Assembly (NCBI GenBank): GCA_015228695.1
Contig: JADGDA010000031.1
Location: 1 to 16,039 of the forward strand
Direction: 5' to 3'
DNA length: 16,039 nt
Origin: Alphaproteobacteria bacterium
GTDB taxonomy: Bacteria; Pseudomonadota; Alphaproteobacteria; Rhodospirillales; Rhodospirillaceae
Shown: positions 1 through 8,956 of the stretch, in pieces
Layout: each line of letters starts with the position of its first letter
Numbering within the stretch: position 1 is the first letter of the stretch
The notes under the pieces: generated by a model
What the model was told of the DNA's origin: nothing
Seen by the model: the letters and a program-made list of their open reading frames with translations, nothing else
Databases searched by the model: none
Translations under genes and position numbers: made by a program

Positions 1-150
1 TTCGCGCTGGCGTTCGTCTATAATGTGGTCACGATACCGCTGGCGGTTTCCGGGCACGTCACCCCGCTGATCGCCGCCGTTGCCATGTCCACGTCGTCGA
101 TCGCGGTGATCGTCAACGCCTTGCGGCTGTCGCGCGGGAGCGATCGTTGA
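1..150 (+). CDS. ccoI: C-terminal end of cation/copper-translocating P-type ATPase (CcoI/FixI type), truncated by the left edge
   Basis: The first 49 codons are open in frame 1 and end in TGA at 148-150. They encode two hydrophobic stretches (around [16 protein letters not shown] and [19 protein letters not shown]), which match the last two transmembrane helices of P1B-type copper ATPases; [15 protein letters not shown] is the family's characteristic C-terminal signature. CcoI/FixI supplies copper to the binuclear centre of cbb3-type cytochrome oxidase at the inner membrane. The catalytic domains lie outside the window, so CcoI is distinguished from a general CopA mainly by the ccoS gene that overlaps its stop codon. 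The family call is firm and the ccoI assignment comes from context. Confidence 0.85.
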   Translation, partial: FALAFVYNVVTIPLAVSGHVTPLIAAVAMSTSSIAVIVNALRLSRGSDR

Positions 151-323
151 ACAATCTCCTCCTTCTCATTCCCGTCGCCCTCTTTCTCGGAATCCTCGGG
201 CTGGGGGCTTTCCTATGGGCGCTGCGGTCGGGCCAGTTCGACGACCTGGACGGCGCCGCCCACCGAATCCTGTTCGACGACGATCCCGACGACCCCCCTC
301 CCCCGCGAACCGGAACGGGTTGA
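147..323 (+). CDS. ccoS: cbb3-type cytochrome oxidase assembly protein CcoS
   Basis: This 58-residue ORF starts at TTG (147-149), which overlaps the ccoI stop as TTGA and implies translational coupling. It has one N-terminal transmembrane helix (about residues 4-26, [20 protein letters not shown]) followed by the CcoS signature [19 protein letters not shown] and an acidic, proline-rich tail. The typical family length is 50-70 residues. CcoS is needed for cofactor insertion into the cbb3 oxidase and usually closes ccoGHIS clusters, as it appears to do here. The TTG start is chosen because it gives the complete membrane helix and the overlap; no in-frame ATG precedes the helix. Confidence 0.93.
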   Translation: MNNLLLLIPVALFLGILGLGAFLWALRSGQFDDLDGAAHRILFDDDPDDPPPPRTGTG

Positions 324-361
324 GGGAGCCATGGAAGGCTTGATCCGCTTGTGCGGGCACC

Positions 362-376
362 CATTATGCCATAACA
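362..376. promoter_or_regulatory. Putative Zur (zinc uptake regulator) operator
   Basis: The sequence CATTATGCCATAACA contains the perfect inverted repeat TTATG-C-CATAA (364-374). It differs at two outer positions from the symmetric form TGTTAT-N3-ATAACA used by alphaproteobacterial Zur proteins. A weak sigma-70 pair can be drawn across it (TTGATC 340-345, 16-bp spacer, CATTAT 362-367), so bound repressor would cover the -10 element. It lies 33 bp upstream of the GTG start of the metal-binding protein. The palindrome is seen directly; naming Zur as the regulator is inference from motif similarity and the downstream gene. Confidence 0.55.
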
Positions 377-408
377 CTGGCGGCCCGCGTTCACGTAAGG
401 AATCTCCG

Positions 409-1311
409 GTGATCCCTGTTCCGGCAAAGTGGCTGACGGCGGTGTTCGCGGTCCTCACGCTCGCCTTCGCGGGCGAGGGCCGGGCGGCGGAGCCGCTTCG
501 GGTGGTCGCGACCTTCAGCATCCTCGGGGACATGGTGAGGCAGGTCGGGGGAGACGCGGTCACGGTCGCCACCCTGGTCGGACCCGGCGGCGATCCCCAC
601 GTCTACGAACCGACGCCGTCGGACGTCGGAATCGTGGTCGGCGCCCGGGTGGTGATCATCAACGGCCTGGGGATCGAAGGCTGGATCGAGCGCCTGATCA
701 AGGCCTCGGGCACCAAGGCCGTGGTCGCCACCGCCAGCCGGGACGTCGCGCCCCTGGGCCTGGAAGAGAGGGACGGCGAGGGCAAGCCCGACCCCCATGC
801 CTGGCAGGACCTGACCAACGGCCGTCTCTACGTCCGCAACATCGCCGAGGCGCTGGCCAAGGCCGACCCGGCCCGCGCCTCGGACTACCACCGGCGCGGC
901 CAGGCCTACGATGAGGAACTGAAGGCCCTGGACCTCTGGGTGCGGGGCGAGGTCGGGCGGGTTCCGGACGCGCGCCGCCGGATCATCACCTCCCACAACG
1001 CTTTCCGCTATTTCGCCAAGGCCTACGGCGTCACCTTCCTCGCTCCGGTCGGCCTCGGCACGGAGAGCGAGCCGACGGCATCCGGTCTTGCCGGGCTCGT
1101 CAGGCAGATCCGGAGCGAGGGCGTCAAGACCCTGTTCGTCGAAACCATGGCCGATCCGCGCCTGATGCGGACCCTGGAGCGGGAAACGGGGGCGACGATC
1201 GGAGGCGACGTCTATTCGGACTCGCTGTCACCGCCCGGAGGACCGGCCGACACCTATGCCGGGATGTTCCGACACAATGTGCCGGCCTTCGTCGCCGCGA
1301 TGACGAAATAA
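409..1311 (+). CDS. Periplasmic zinc (or manganese) ABC transporter substrate-binding protein, ZnuA/TroA family
   Basis: This is a 300-residue cluster A-I metal-binding protein. The start is taken as GTG 409, preceded by AAGGA at 397-401; an in-frame ATG at 331 would put 26 non-signal residues in front. From GTG the protein begins with a Sec signal peptide (WLTAVFAVLTLAFAGEGRAA, cleavage near residue 26). Predicted metal ligands, numbered from GTG, are His64 (GGDPHVYEPTPSD), His130 (DPHAW), His196 (TSHNAFRYF) and Asp271 (YSDSLS). Three His plus Asp is the TroA/zinc-type set; Mn-specific relatives carry Glu at the third site. The acidic His-rich loop of classical ZnuA is absent, as in AztC- or TroA-like proteins. 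No permease or ATPase gene follows, so its transporter must be encoded elsewhere. The Zur-like site upstream supports zinc. Confidence 0.85.
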   Translation: MIPVPAKWLTAVFAVLTLAFAGEGRAAEPLRVVATFSILGDMVRQVGGDAVTVATLVGPGGDPHVYEPTPSDVGIVVGARVVIINGLGIEGWIERLIKASGTKAVVATASRDVAPLGLEERDGEGKPDPHAWQDLTNGRLYVRNIAEALAKADPARASDYHRRGQAYDEELKALDLWVRGEVGRVPDARRRIITSHNAFRYFAKAYGVTFLAPVGLGTESEPTASGLAGLVRQIRSEGVKTLFVETMADPRLMRTLERETGATIGGDVYSDSLSPPGGPADTYAGMFRHNVPAFVAAMTK

Positions 1312-1348
1312 TACCGGCGAGGGTAACACAAATAAGGAACGGTCGGGA

Positions 1349-2797
1349 ATGGCCCATATTCTGTTTGTCAGCGACAACATGCTCAACGAGGGATTGGGGA
1401 TCATGTCGCTCAGTTCCTACCTGAAATCCAAGGGACATCGGGTGGACCTGATCCTTCTGTCGGAATTCTCCGACATCGACGCGGTTCTGTCCTCCGTCCG
1501 GGCCCATGCCCCCGATATCGTCGGATTCTCGGTCATGACCCCCCAGGTCAACCTGTTCCGTCCGGTCACCCGTGCCGTCAAGGAGCGTCTCGGCCTTCGC
1601 GTCGTGTGGGGCGGAGCCCACTGCATGTTCATGAGCGAACAGACCACCGGCTATCCCGGCGTCGATTTCATCTGCACCGGCGAGGGCGAGGAAGCCCTGT
1701 TGGAACTGATGAACCGGATCGGGAACGGCGCTCCCGCCGAGGACATTCCGGGCCTGTGGGCGCGCCGGAGCGATGGAAGCTGGTCCAAAAACCCCCTCGG
1801 CATGCTGGAACCCCTGGACCAATATCCCCCGCCGGACCGGGAGCTGTACTACCAGAACCATCCGTTGCTCGCGGGTTTCGGCGTCAAGCGCTTCATGACC
1901 CAGCGCGGATGCCCCTACAAGTGCTCCTATTGCTACGAGCCGGCGCTGGCCGATATGTACGCGGACAAGGGCAAGCTGGTGCGGCGGCGCAGCGTGGACA
2001 ACGTGATCGCCGAGATCAAGGACGTCACCAGCCGCTATCCGACGCGCCAGGTTCATTTCTCGGACGACACCTTCAATCTGAACAAGAAGTGGGTGCTGGA
2101 ATTCTGCGACCGTTACCGGCGGGACATCCATCTGCCCTGGTCGTGCAACATTTCCGTCCAGATCGTGGACGAGAACCTGATCGCCAGCATGAAGGCGGCC
2201 GGGTGCCGTGGGGTGGTGTACGGACTGGAATCGGGGGTCGAGGAAACCCGGATGACCACCCTCAACAAGCCGATCCCGGACAAGACCTACGTCGAGACTT
2301 CCCGCCTGCTGCGCAAGTACGGCATCCTGTACATGACCAACATCATGTTCGCCCTGCCGAACGAGACCCTGGACCACGCGGTCCGGAGCATCACCTTCAA
2401 CCATGAGATCCGGCCCTACGGCACCAAGACCTGCGTCTTGAAGATGTACAAGGGAACGAAGCTCGCGGAGCAGGCCCAGGCCGCAGGTCTGTGCGAGGCC
2501 GAGGGGGAGTTCACCTTCAAGTCGCGCGACATCGACGGAAGCCACCCCCAGCAGGAAAATATCCTGTGGGCGGGTTATCTCCTGGTCAAGATTCCCGGCC
2601 TCATCCGCTTCGCCAAGCCGATCCTGGGCAGCCGCATCTCCCGGAGATTCCGGTTTCTCATCCTGGTCCAGCACTGGCAGGACCTGGGATTCTTCAACAT
2701 TCCGCTCCGGCAGGCCCTGGTGTTTTTCTGGAAGTCCCGCAAGGTGTTCCTATCCGGCGTCGCTGGCGCCCAGGAGGACACCTACAAGGCGCCGTAG
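1349..2797 (+). CDS. B12-binding-domain radical SAM protein of unknown function
   Basis: This 482-residue protein starts at ATG 1349, with AAGGA at 1334-1338. Residues 1 to about 130 form a cobalamin-binding-like Rossmann domain (HILFVSDNMLNEGLGIMSL, then VVWGGAHCM and ICTGEGEEALLEL). It lacks the DxHxxG motif, as do many BchE/HpnR-type enzymes. The radical SAM core begins near residue 180 with C188-x3-C192-x2-C195 (RGCPYKCSYCYEP), which binds the [4Fe-4S] cluster that cleaves SAM. FSDDTFNLN and GLESGVEE follow as the conserved beta-strand motifs. Residues from about 420 form a basic, aromatic, hydrophobic tail (IPGLIRFAKP, LRQALVFFWKSRKVF) that may sit on the membrane. Family members include methyltransferases and cyclases acting on lipids, tetrapyrroles and secondary metabolites. 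Nothing nearby fixes the substrate. The last 16 bases overlap the convergent nasS. Confidence 0.88.
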   Translation: MAHILFVSDNMLNEGLGIMSLSSYLKSKGHRVDLILLSEFSDIDAVLSSVRAHAPDIVGFSVMTPQVNLFRPVTRAVKERLGLRVVWGGAHCMFMSEQTTGYPGVDFICTGEGEEALLELMNRIGNGAPAEDIPGLWARRSDGSWSKNPLGMLEPLDQYPPPDRELYYQNHPLLAGFGVKRFMTQRGCPYKCSYCYEPALADMYADKGKLVRRRSVDNVIAEIKDVTSRYPTRQVHFSDDTFNLNKKWVLEFCDRYRRDIHLPWSCNISVQIVDENLIASMKAAGCRGVVYGLESGVEETRMTTLNKPIPDKTYVETSRLLRKYGILYMTNIMFALPNETLDHAVRSITFNHEIRPYGTKTCVLKMYKGTKLAEQAQAAGLCEAEGEFTFKSRDIDGSHPQQENILWAGYLLVKIPGLIRFAKPILGSRISRRFRFLILVQHWQDLGFFNIPLRQALVFFWKSRKVFLSGVAGAQEDTYKAP

Positions 2798-3798
2798 ACC
2801 GCTCCGACGGCCTGACGCACGTCGTCGGAGCCCCGCCCGCAACCGGTCATCCGCTCGATCAGCCAAGCGACATGGGTGTCCCTGGGCGCGTTGACCGGAC
2901 CGTCGCGAAAGGTCTGATAGGTCGGGAGATCGGCCCCGGCCTCGCCCTTGACCAACAGCGGGCGACCCTCCAGGCAGGCGAGGAGAAGGGACGGCGACGC
3001 CCCGACCCATTCGTCCCGCGCCAGAAGCTCCGCCAGCTCGGAGGGGTGGCCGTCGGACCACTCCGCGGCCTCGGCCAGGACCTGCACGAGGGTGTGCACC
3101 GTCTGCCGGTTGTCCTCGCTCCAGTCCCGGCGCAGGCCCAGCACCTTTTCCGGGGCATCGGGGGCGATGTCGGCCTTGACCGCGACGATGCGCCCCAGCC
3201 CCTCGGAGACGGCCAGTTGGTTCCACGGCTCGCCGACGCAAAACCCGTCCACCAGCCCGGAGGCCATGTTCTCCACCATCCGGGGCGGGGGAATGACCAC
3301 GATGTTCACGTCGCCGTCAGGGTCCACGCCACCGCCGGCCAGCCAGAGCCTGAGTTCGTAGAGATGGGTCGAAAACGGAAAGACCGAGGCGAAGCGCAGA
3401 CGCGGACGCCGGGCGGCGCGGCGCGCCCGCGCCACCTGGGCCACCGCGCGGGCGGACAAAATGCGGGGACCCGCCATGGCCTCGGGATCGGCGGCGCACA
3501 TTTCGTCATACAGGGCCGACGACACGGTGACGGCGTTGCCGCCCAGGCCCAGGGTCATCGGCGCGACCATCGGCACCCTCAGACCGCCCAGGCCCAGAGT
3601 CATGGCGATGGGCATGGGGGCCAGCATCTGGGCCGCGTCGAGCAGCCCGAAGGCGATCTTGTCGCGGATGGCGGTCCAGGAGGGCTCCCGGCTGGGAACG
3701 AGCCGGACGCCCCGCCGCTCCGCCAGCCCAAGCTCACAGGCCACGGCGATCAACGCGCAGTCCACCAGCGGAATGAAGCCGATCCTGACCTTGCCCAT
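2782..3798 (-). CDS. nasS: Nitrate/nitrite sensor NasS, CmpA/NrtA-like, cytoplasmic
   Basis: This is a 338-residue periplasmic-binding-protein fold of the NrtA/CmpA family. It begins directly with the mature domain (MGKVRIGFIPLVDCALIAVA) and has no signal peptide, the hallmark of NasS compared with the transporter subunit NrtA. It shares with NrtA in this window the blocks FPFSTHLYELRLWLA (residues 141-155) and [12 protein letters not shown] (187-198, GEPWN at 189-193). In characterised systems NasS binds and inhibits NasT until nitrate or nitrite is bound, then releases it. The start ATG at 3798 follows the nasT stop by three bases, so the two are translationally linked. It is the last gene of the nrt operon, and its 3' end overlaps the radical SAM gene. 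The last 140 residues are less conserved. Confidence 0.92.
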   Translation of the reverse strand: MGKVRIGFIPLVDCALIAVACELGLAERRGVRLVPSREPSWTAIRDKIAFGLLDAAQMLAPMPIAMTLGLGGLRVPMVAPMTLGLGGNAVTVSSALYDEMCAADPEAMAGPRILSARAVAQVARARRAARRPRLRFASVFPFSTHLYELRLWLAGGGVDPDGDVNIVVIPPPRMVENMASGLVDGFCVGEPWNQLAVSEGLGRIVAVKADIAPDAPEKVLGLRRDWSEDNRQTVHTLVQVLAEAAEWSDGHPSELAELLARDEWVGASPSLLLACLEGRPLLVKGEAGADLPTYQTFRDGPVNAPRDTHVAWLIERMTGCGRGSDDVRQAVGAVYGAL

Positions 3799-3801
3799 GG
3801 C

Positions 3802-4394
3802 TTACAACTCCATCTCGAAGGCGGTGATGACGCTGACCGCGATGTCCACCATCCGGCGGTTCTGGCGCATCGCGGCTTGCCGGAGCGCCGTGTAGGCCTC
3901 GTTTTCGGTCATGGAGCGCTTCTCCATCATCAGGCCCTTGGCCTTTTCGATCACCTTGCGCTCGGCCAACTGGCTGACCGCGTCGTCCCTTTCCCGGCGG
4001 AGCCTGTCGAAGGCGGCAAAGCGGCTGACCGCCATTTCGACGATGGGACGGACCCGGTCCTTCCTCAAGCCGTCGACCACATAGGCCGAAACCCCGGCCT
4101 CGATGGCGGCGGTGATGGAGGCTCCGTCCGACTGGTCCACGAACATAGCGATGGGGCGGCGGACCTCCCGGCTGACCTGAAACATGCTTTCCAGGGTGTC
4201 GCGGTCGGGGTTGGCGAGGCCGATGATCACCACGTCGGGGGCCAGGGCCTGGACCCGCTGGACGAGATTGGTCATCGAGCGGATGGTCATCACCCGCGCG
4301 TATCCGGCCTCGACCAGCCCCTGTTCGAGCACCGCCGCGCGGTCGGCGTTGTCGTCGATCACGAGGATGTCCAGATCCCGGCCCTTGTCCGCCA

Positions 4395-4395
<1 letters not shown>
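3802..4395 (-). CDS. nasT: NasT, ANTAR-domain antiterminator with a degenerate receiver
   Basis: This 197-residue protein has a receiver-like domain (about 8-125) and a C-terminal ANTAR RNA-binding domain (about 143-190: LAERKVIEKAKGLMMEKR, then EAYTALRQAAMRQNRRMVDIA). The receiver keeps the acidic pair D14-D15 (VIDDN), but Gly59 (VVIIGLANP) stands where the phosphoacceptor Asp belongs, so control is by partner binding and not by phosphorylation, as known for NasT. ANTAR dimers bind two-hairpin RNA leaders and prevent terminator formation; two such leaders lie upstream of nrtA and nirB in this window. The start is taken as ATG 4395, which overlaps the ATPase stop as TGATG; a GTG one codon earlier (4398) is possible. 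nasS follows after three bases. Confidence 0.94.
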
Positions 4396-6062
<1,667 letters not shown>

Positions 6063-6072
6063 GGCGTTCCTC

Positions 6073-7158
6073 CTAGCGGGTTGCGGAGTAGGTGAACATC
6101 GACTGGAGCGCCAGCATCAGCCGGTCGAGGGCGAACCCGATCAGGCCGATGGTGAACACCGCGACCATGATTTTCGCCAGGGACTGGGACGAACCGTTCT
6201 GGAACTCGTCCCACACGAACTTGCCGAGGCCGGGATTTTGGGCCAGCATCTCGGCGGCGATCAGCACCATCCAGCCCACCCCCAGGGAAAGCCGCATCCC
6301 GGTGAAGATGAAGGGCAGCGCCGAGGGCAGCACCAGCTTGCGCACGCTGGTCGGCCAGGACAGTTGCAGCACCCGGCCGACGTTCATCAGGTCCCGGTCG
6401 ATGGAGGCGACGCCGACCGCCGTGTTGATCAGGGTCGGCCACAGCGAGCAGAGGGTCACGGTGATGGCCGAGGTCAGAAAGCTCTTCTCGAACATGGGGT
6501 CGTTGGAGACGTACAGGGCGCTGACCACCATGGTGACCAGGGGCAGCCACGCCAGCGGCGAAACCGGCTTGAACACCTGGATCAAGGGATTGAGAGCCGC
6601 GTTGGCGGTCTTCGACAACCCGCTCAGGACCCCGAGCGGAACCGCCACCAGACTGGCCAGGACGAAGCCCATGAAGACCGTTTGCAGGCTGGTCATGATC
6701 TGGTCGATATAGGTGGGCTTGCCGGTATAGTTCCGCATCTTGACCGCGGCGGCCGGATCGGCGGCCAGCGCCTCGGCGTTGCGCTTGGCCTGCCGCTCCT
6801 CGAAGGCAGCGGCCTTCTCCCGCTCCGCCCGGTGGTCGGCCCACAGGTTGCCGACCTGCTCCCACACCTCGACCGGCCCCGGCACCGCCCCCAGCGAGGT
6901 CTGAACGCGGGGAGCCAGTGCCCCCCACACCATCAGGAAGGCGACGATGGACAACACCGGAACCCCGATCTGGCGCCAGAGTTCCCGCGACTGTTCCCTC
7001 GGGTTCCGCCACGCCGCGAGTTTCCACAGCGGCTCCACCCAGCCGAACCCGGCAACCGCCAGCAGGCCGGTGACGCGCTCGAACAGCCAGGCGAGGGACG
7101 TCCCGCCGCCGGCGCGGGACTGCACCGGAGCGGCGGCGACACTGCTTGCCGTATTCAT
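6073..7158 (-). CDS. nrtB: Nitrate ABC transporter permease NrtB
   Basis: The start ATG 7158 is preceded by GGAGG (7166-7170) at 7-bp spacing; an upstream in-frame start at 7191 would overlap nrtA and lacks this site. The 361-residue product is an inner-membrane BPD-type permease. A cytoplasmic-looking N-terminal region of about 65 residues comes first, then a helix (about 66-82, [16 protein letters not shown]). A charged, Ala/Glu/Arg-rich segment (105-140) follows, then helices at about 156-180, 200-216, 226-250, 283-305 and 328-350. The EAA loop that docks with the ATPase is seen at about 252-275 ([19 protein letters not shown]). It is longer than typical 270-residue NrtB because of the N-terminal extension and the charged segment. 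It lies between nrtA (25 bp upstream) and the fused ATPase gene (10 bp downstream). Confidence 0.93.
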   Translation of the reverse strand: MNTASSVAAAPVQSRAGGGTSLAWLFERVTGLLAVAGFGWVEPLWKLAAWRNPREQSRELWRQIGVPVLSIVAFLMVWGALAPRVQTSLGAVPGPVEVWEQVGNLWADHRAEREKAAAFEERQAKRNAEALAADPAAAVKMRNYTGKPTYIDQIMTSLQTVFMGFVLASLVAVPLGVLSGLSKTANAALNPLIQVFKPVSPLAWLPLVTMVVSALYVSNDPMFEKSFLTSAITVTLCSLWPTLINTAVGVASIDRDLMNVGRVLQLSWPTSVRKLVLPSALPFIFTGMRLSLGVGWMVLIAAEMLAQNPGLGKFVWDEFQNGSSQSLAKIMVAVFTIGLIGFALDRLMLALQSMFTYSATR

Positions 7159-7183
7159 GTCGTTGCCTCCTTGACCGTATCCG

Positions 7184-8584
7184 TCAACCACCGACGACCT
7201 TGTTGCCGACCACCTTTTCCCCGGCCTTGAGGCCGATCGGCAGGCTCTTCAGGTAGTCGTTGGGCTTCCTGCCGTCGTAGGCGACGCCGTCGATGAACTC
7301 GGCGGTAGGGGCGCGGTAGCCGTCGCTGTCCCACGGAAAGTCCTCTTTCCTGGCCTTGCCCTCGTCCACCAGCATGCGGGCGGCCTTGAGGTAGATGTCG
7401 GGGCGGTAGACCTTTTTCGCGGTTTCCTGATACCAGGAGTCGGGCTTGGACTCCGCGATCTGTCCCCACCGGCGCATCTGGCTCAGGTACCACACCGCGT
7501 CCGAGTAATAGGGATAGGTGGCGAAATAGCGGAAAAAGACGTTGAAATCGGGAACGTCGCGCTTGTCGCCCTTCTCATATTCGAAGGTGCCGGTCATCGA
7601 ATTGGCGATAACCTTGGCGTCGGCCCCGACGTACTCGGGCTTGGCGAGAATCTGCACCGCCTCGGCGCGGTTGGCGTTGTTCTTTTCGTCCAGCCATTGG
7701 CCGGCGCGGATCAAGGCCTTGACCATGGCGACATGGGTGTTCGGATTTTTTTCCGCCCAGCCATTGGTGACGCCCAGCACCTTCTCGGGATTGTTCTTCC
7801 AGATTTCGGTGTCGGTGATCACCGGAACGCCGATTCCCTTGGCCACCGCCTGCTGGTTCCACGGCTCGCCCACGCAGTAACCGGAAATCGTCCCGGCTTC
7901 CAGGGTCGCCGGCATCTGCGGCGGCGGCGTCACCGACAGCAGCGCGTCGGCGCCGATCTGACCGCCGATGTTCTCGGGCGAGTAGAAACCGGGATGAACG
8001 CCCCCCGAGGCCAGCCAGTAGCGCAGTTCATAATTGTGGGTGGAGACGGGGAACACCATGCCCATGTTGAAGGTCTTGCCCCGCGCCTTGAACTGTTCGA
8101 TCACCCCTTTCAGGGCGTCGGCCTTGATCGGGTGCGCGATCTTGCCGTCGGGTCCCTTGGGCAGGGCGGGCTTCATCATCTCCCACACCTCGTTGGAGAC
8201 GGTGATGCCGTTGCCGTTCAGGTCCATCGAAAACGCGGTGATGACGTGCGCCTGGGTGCCGAACCCGATCGTCGCGCCCAGGGGCTGCCCCGCCAGCATG
8301 TGGGCGCCGTCCAGCTCGCCCGAAATCACCCGGTCGAGGAGCACCTTCCAATTGGCCTGGGGCTCCAGGGTGACGAAAAGACCTTCGTCCTCGAAAAAAC
8401 CCTTTTCATAGGCAATGGCGAGCGGCGCCATGTCGGTGAGCTTGATGAATCCCAGCTTGATCTGCTCCTTCTCCAGCTTGAGCGGCGCGCTCCACGCCGG
8501 AAGCGACGCCATCATGGCGGAAGCTCCGAGGGCGAGAATCAGGGCGCGGCGGGAAATGCCGGTGGGTTGTCTGCGGGAGTTCAT
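7184..8584 (-). CDS. nrtA: Nitrate ABC transporter substrate-binding protein NrtA, with Tat-like signal
   Basis: This 466-residue periplasmic nitrate-binding protein starts at ATG 8584 behind a strong SD (AAGGAG within 8591-8600). The open frame extends 30 codons further up, but those codons fall in the attenuator. The N terminus has [10 protein letters not shown] (11-20) with a twin-arginine pair before a short hydrophobic stretch, and likely cleavage after WSA (residue 33), so export by Tat is plausible. Family blocks include [21 protein letters not shown] (parts of 42-62), [18 protein letters not shown] and [12 protein letters not shown] (GEPWN 239-243), all shared with NasS. It delivers nitrate to NrtB-NrtCD. 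It is the first gene of the minus-strand operon, under a sigma-54 type promoter and an ANTAR-controlled terminator. Confidence 0.95.
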   Translation of the reverse strand: MNSRRQPTGISRRALILALGASAMMASLPAWSAPLKLEKEQIKLGFIKLTDMAPLAIAYEKGFFEDEGLFVTLEPQANWKVLLDRVISGELDGAHMLAGQPLGATIGFGTQAHVITAFSMDLNGNGITVSNEVWEMMKPALPKGPDGKIAHPIKADALKGVIEQFKARGKTFNMGMVFPVSTHNYELRYWLASGGVHPGFYSPENIGGQIGADALLSVTPPPQMPATLEAGTISGYCVGEPWNQQAVAKGIGVPVITDTEIWKNNPEKVLGVTNGWAEKNPNTHVAMVKALIRAGQWLDEKNNANRAEAVQILAKPEYVGADAKVIANSMTGTFEYEKGDKRDVPDFNVFFRYFATYPYYSDAVWYLSQMRRWGQIAESKPDSWYQETAKKVYRPDIYLKAARMLVDEGKARKEDFPWDSDGYRAPTAEFIDGVAYDGRKPNDYLKSLPIGLKAGEKVVGNKVVGG

Positions 8585-8625
8585 GGCGACCTTCTCCTTC
8601 TTCGCTGCCGGGCGGCGCACCCGAT

Positions 8626-8669
8626 AAAAAAAGCCGACAAGAGCCGTCCACGAAGGCGGTCTTGCCGGC
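8626..8669 (-). terminator. Intrinsic terminator (attenuator) in the nrtA leader
   Basis: On the minus strand the 5' arm GCCGGCAAGACCG (from 8669) pairs with CGGCTCTTGTCGGC (ending 8633) through about 13 pairs with one G-U and one bulged C. Seven U residues follow (8626-8632). It lies 41 bp before the nrtA start codon, so it would abort transcription of the whole nrt-nasTS operon. Its first four bases (8669-8666) are also the 3' arm of the upstream ANTAR hairpin P2, so the two structures exclude each other. Confidence 0.85.
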
Positions 8670-8696
8670 GCCATTGCCGTAGGCCCTGCTCTGGGC
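8666..8696 (-). ncRNA. Two-hairpin ANTAR (NasT) antiterminator RNA in the nrtA leader
   Basis: Read on the minus strand, P1 is GCCC-AGAGCA-GGGC (8696-8683), a 3-nt linker CTA follows, and P2 is CGGC-AATGGC-GCCG (8679-8666). Both hexaloops carry A at position 1 and G at position 4, the recognition pattern established for ANTAR proteins such as NasR and EutV. The 3' arm of P2 is shared with the terminator that follows. Binding of NasT dimer would hold P1/P2 and allow read-through into nrtA. The stems are short (4 bp each) but perfect. This is a cis-acting leader, not a separate RNA gene. Confidence 0.85.
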
Positions 8697-8743
8697 GCTC
8701 AATCCGTGACCGCCGTCCTTGGCGGGTGATCCTCCGGGGACGA

Positions 8744-8760
8744 TGCACGCTCCATGCCAA
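8744..8760 (-). promoter_or_regulatory. Putative sigma-54 promoter for the nrtA operon
   Basis: The minus strand reads TTGGCATGGAGCGTGCA. It has the invariant GG (8758-8757) and GC (8746-8745) of the -24/-12 elements exactly 10 bp apart, and matches TGGCAC-N5-TTGCA except for a T for C after GGCA and a G at the first T of the -12 box. The predicted start of transcription is near 8733, giving a leader of about 150 nt that contains the ANTAR hairpins and terminator. Sigma-54 control fits nitrogen-regulated nitrate assimilation. Confidence 0.65.
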
Positions 8761-8842
8761 GGACAAAAGCCTTCCCCGGAATAGGGACATGGACCCGTTT
8801 GCGTCCGCGGATGCCCCGAATGTGCAGGCAACCCATCAAATA

Positions 8843-8859
8843 TGCTCAATTTTTGAGCA
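8843..8859. promoter_or_regulatory. 17-bp palindrome, putative NtrC-type enhancer site
   Basis: TGCTCA-ATTTT-TGAGCA is a perfect 6-5-6 inverted repeat between the two outward sigma-54 type promoters. The geometry equals that of NtrC sites (TGCACC-N5-GGTGCA), and the TGC.C half-site core is kept, but the fourth and sixth positions differ. It lies about 80 bp upstream of the predicted nirB start and about 110 bp upstream of the predicted nrtA start, so one site could serve both operons. The palindrome is certain; naming NtrC is inference. Confidence 0.55.
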
Positions 8860-8882
8860 CCAGCGTGCGCCGATGTCTTCCG

Positions 8883-8914
8883 CCGGAGAGACGGCGCGGG
8901 GTTTTTTTCTCCGG
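8883..8914. repeat. Inverted repeat flanking a T7 tract, overlapping the nirB -24 element
   Basis: CCGGAGA (8883-8889) and TCTCCGG (8908-8914) form a perfect 7-bp inverted repeat with an 18-bp interior containing T7 (8902-8908). Its right arm covers the GG of the -24 element of the nirB promoter. It could be an operator or a DNA-bending element; no protein can be assigned to it. Confidence 0.4.
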
Positions 8915-8927
8915 CACACGCCTTGCA
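8912..8927 (+). promoter_or_regulatory. Putative sigma-54 promoter for nirBD-nasA
   Basis: CGGCACACGCCTTGCA matches the consensus TGGCAC-N5-TTGCA at all defined positions except the first. GG (8913-8914) and GC (8925-8926) are separated by exactly 10 bp. The predicted transcription start is near 8938, which leaves a leader of about 140 nt before nirB holding the ANTAR hairpins and terminator. Confidence 0.75.
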
Positions 8928-8956
8928 GAGGTTTTCCCGAATAAGGAGCGCGGGCG

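Noticed and set aside
331..408. ATG at 331 as the start of the metal-binding protein
   Set aside because: It would add 26 polar residues before the signal peptide and place the Zur-like operator inside the gene. GTG 409 has an AAGGA at good spacing and begins right at the signal peptide.
1124..2674. 516-codon minus-strand open frame opposite the radical SAM gene
   Set aside because: It is a high-GC antisense shadow: the plus strand has clear domain motifs over the same bases, and the minus product is low-complexity (rich in H, D, G, L, V) with no recognisable family.
8585..8674. Upstream start at 8674 for nrtA
   Set aside because: It would make the attenuator hairpin coding and move the Tat-like signal 30 residues inward. 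ATG 8584 has a strong SD.
8857..8868. GCAC/GTGC pair as a second NtrC site
   Set aside because: The half-sites are only 4 bp apart, whereas NtrC sites need a longer central spacer; probably chance next to the real palindrome.
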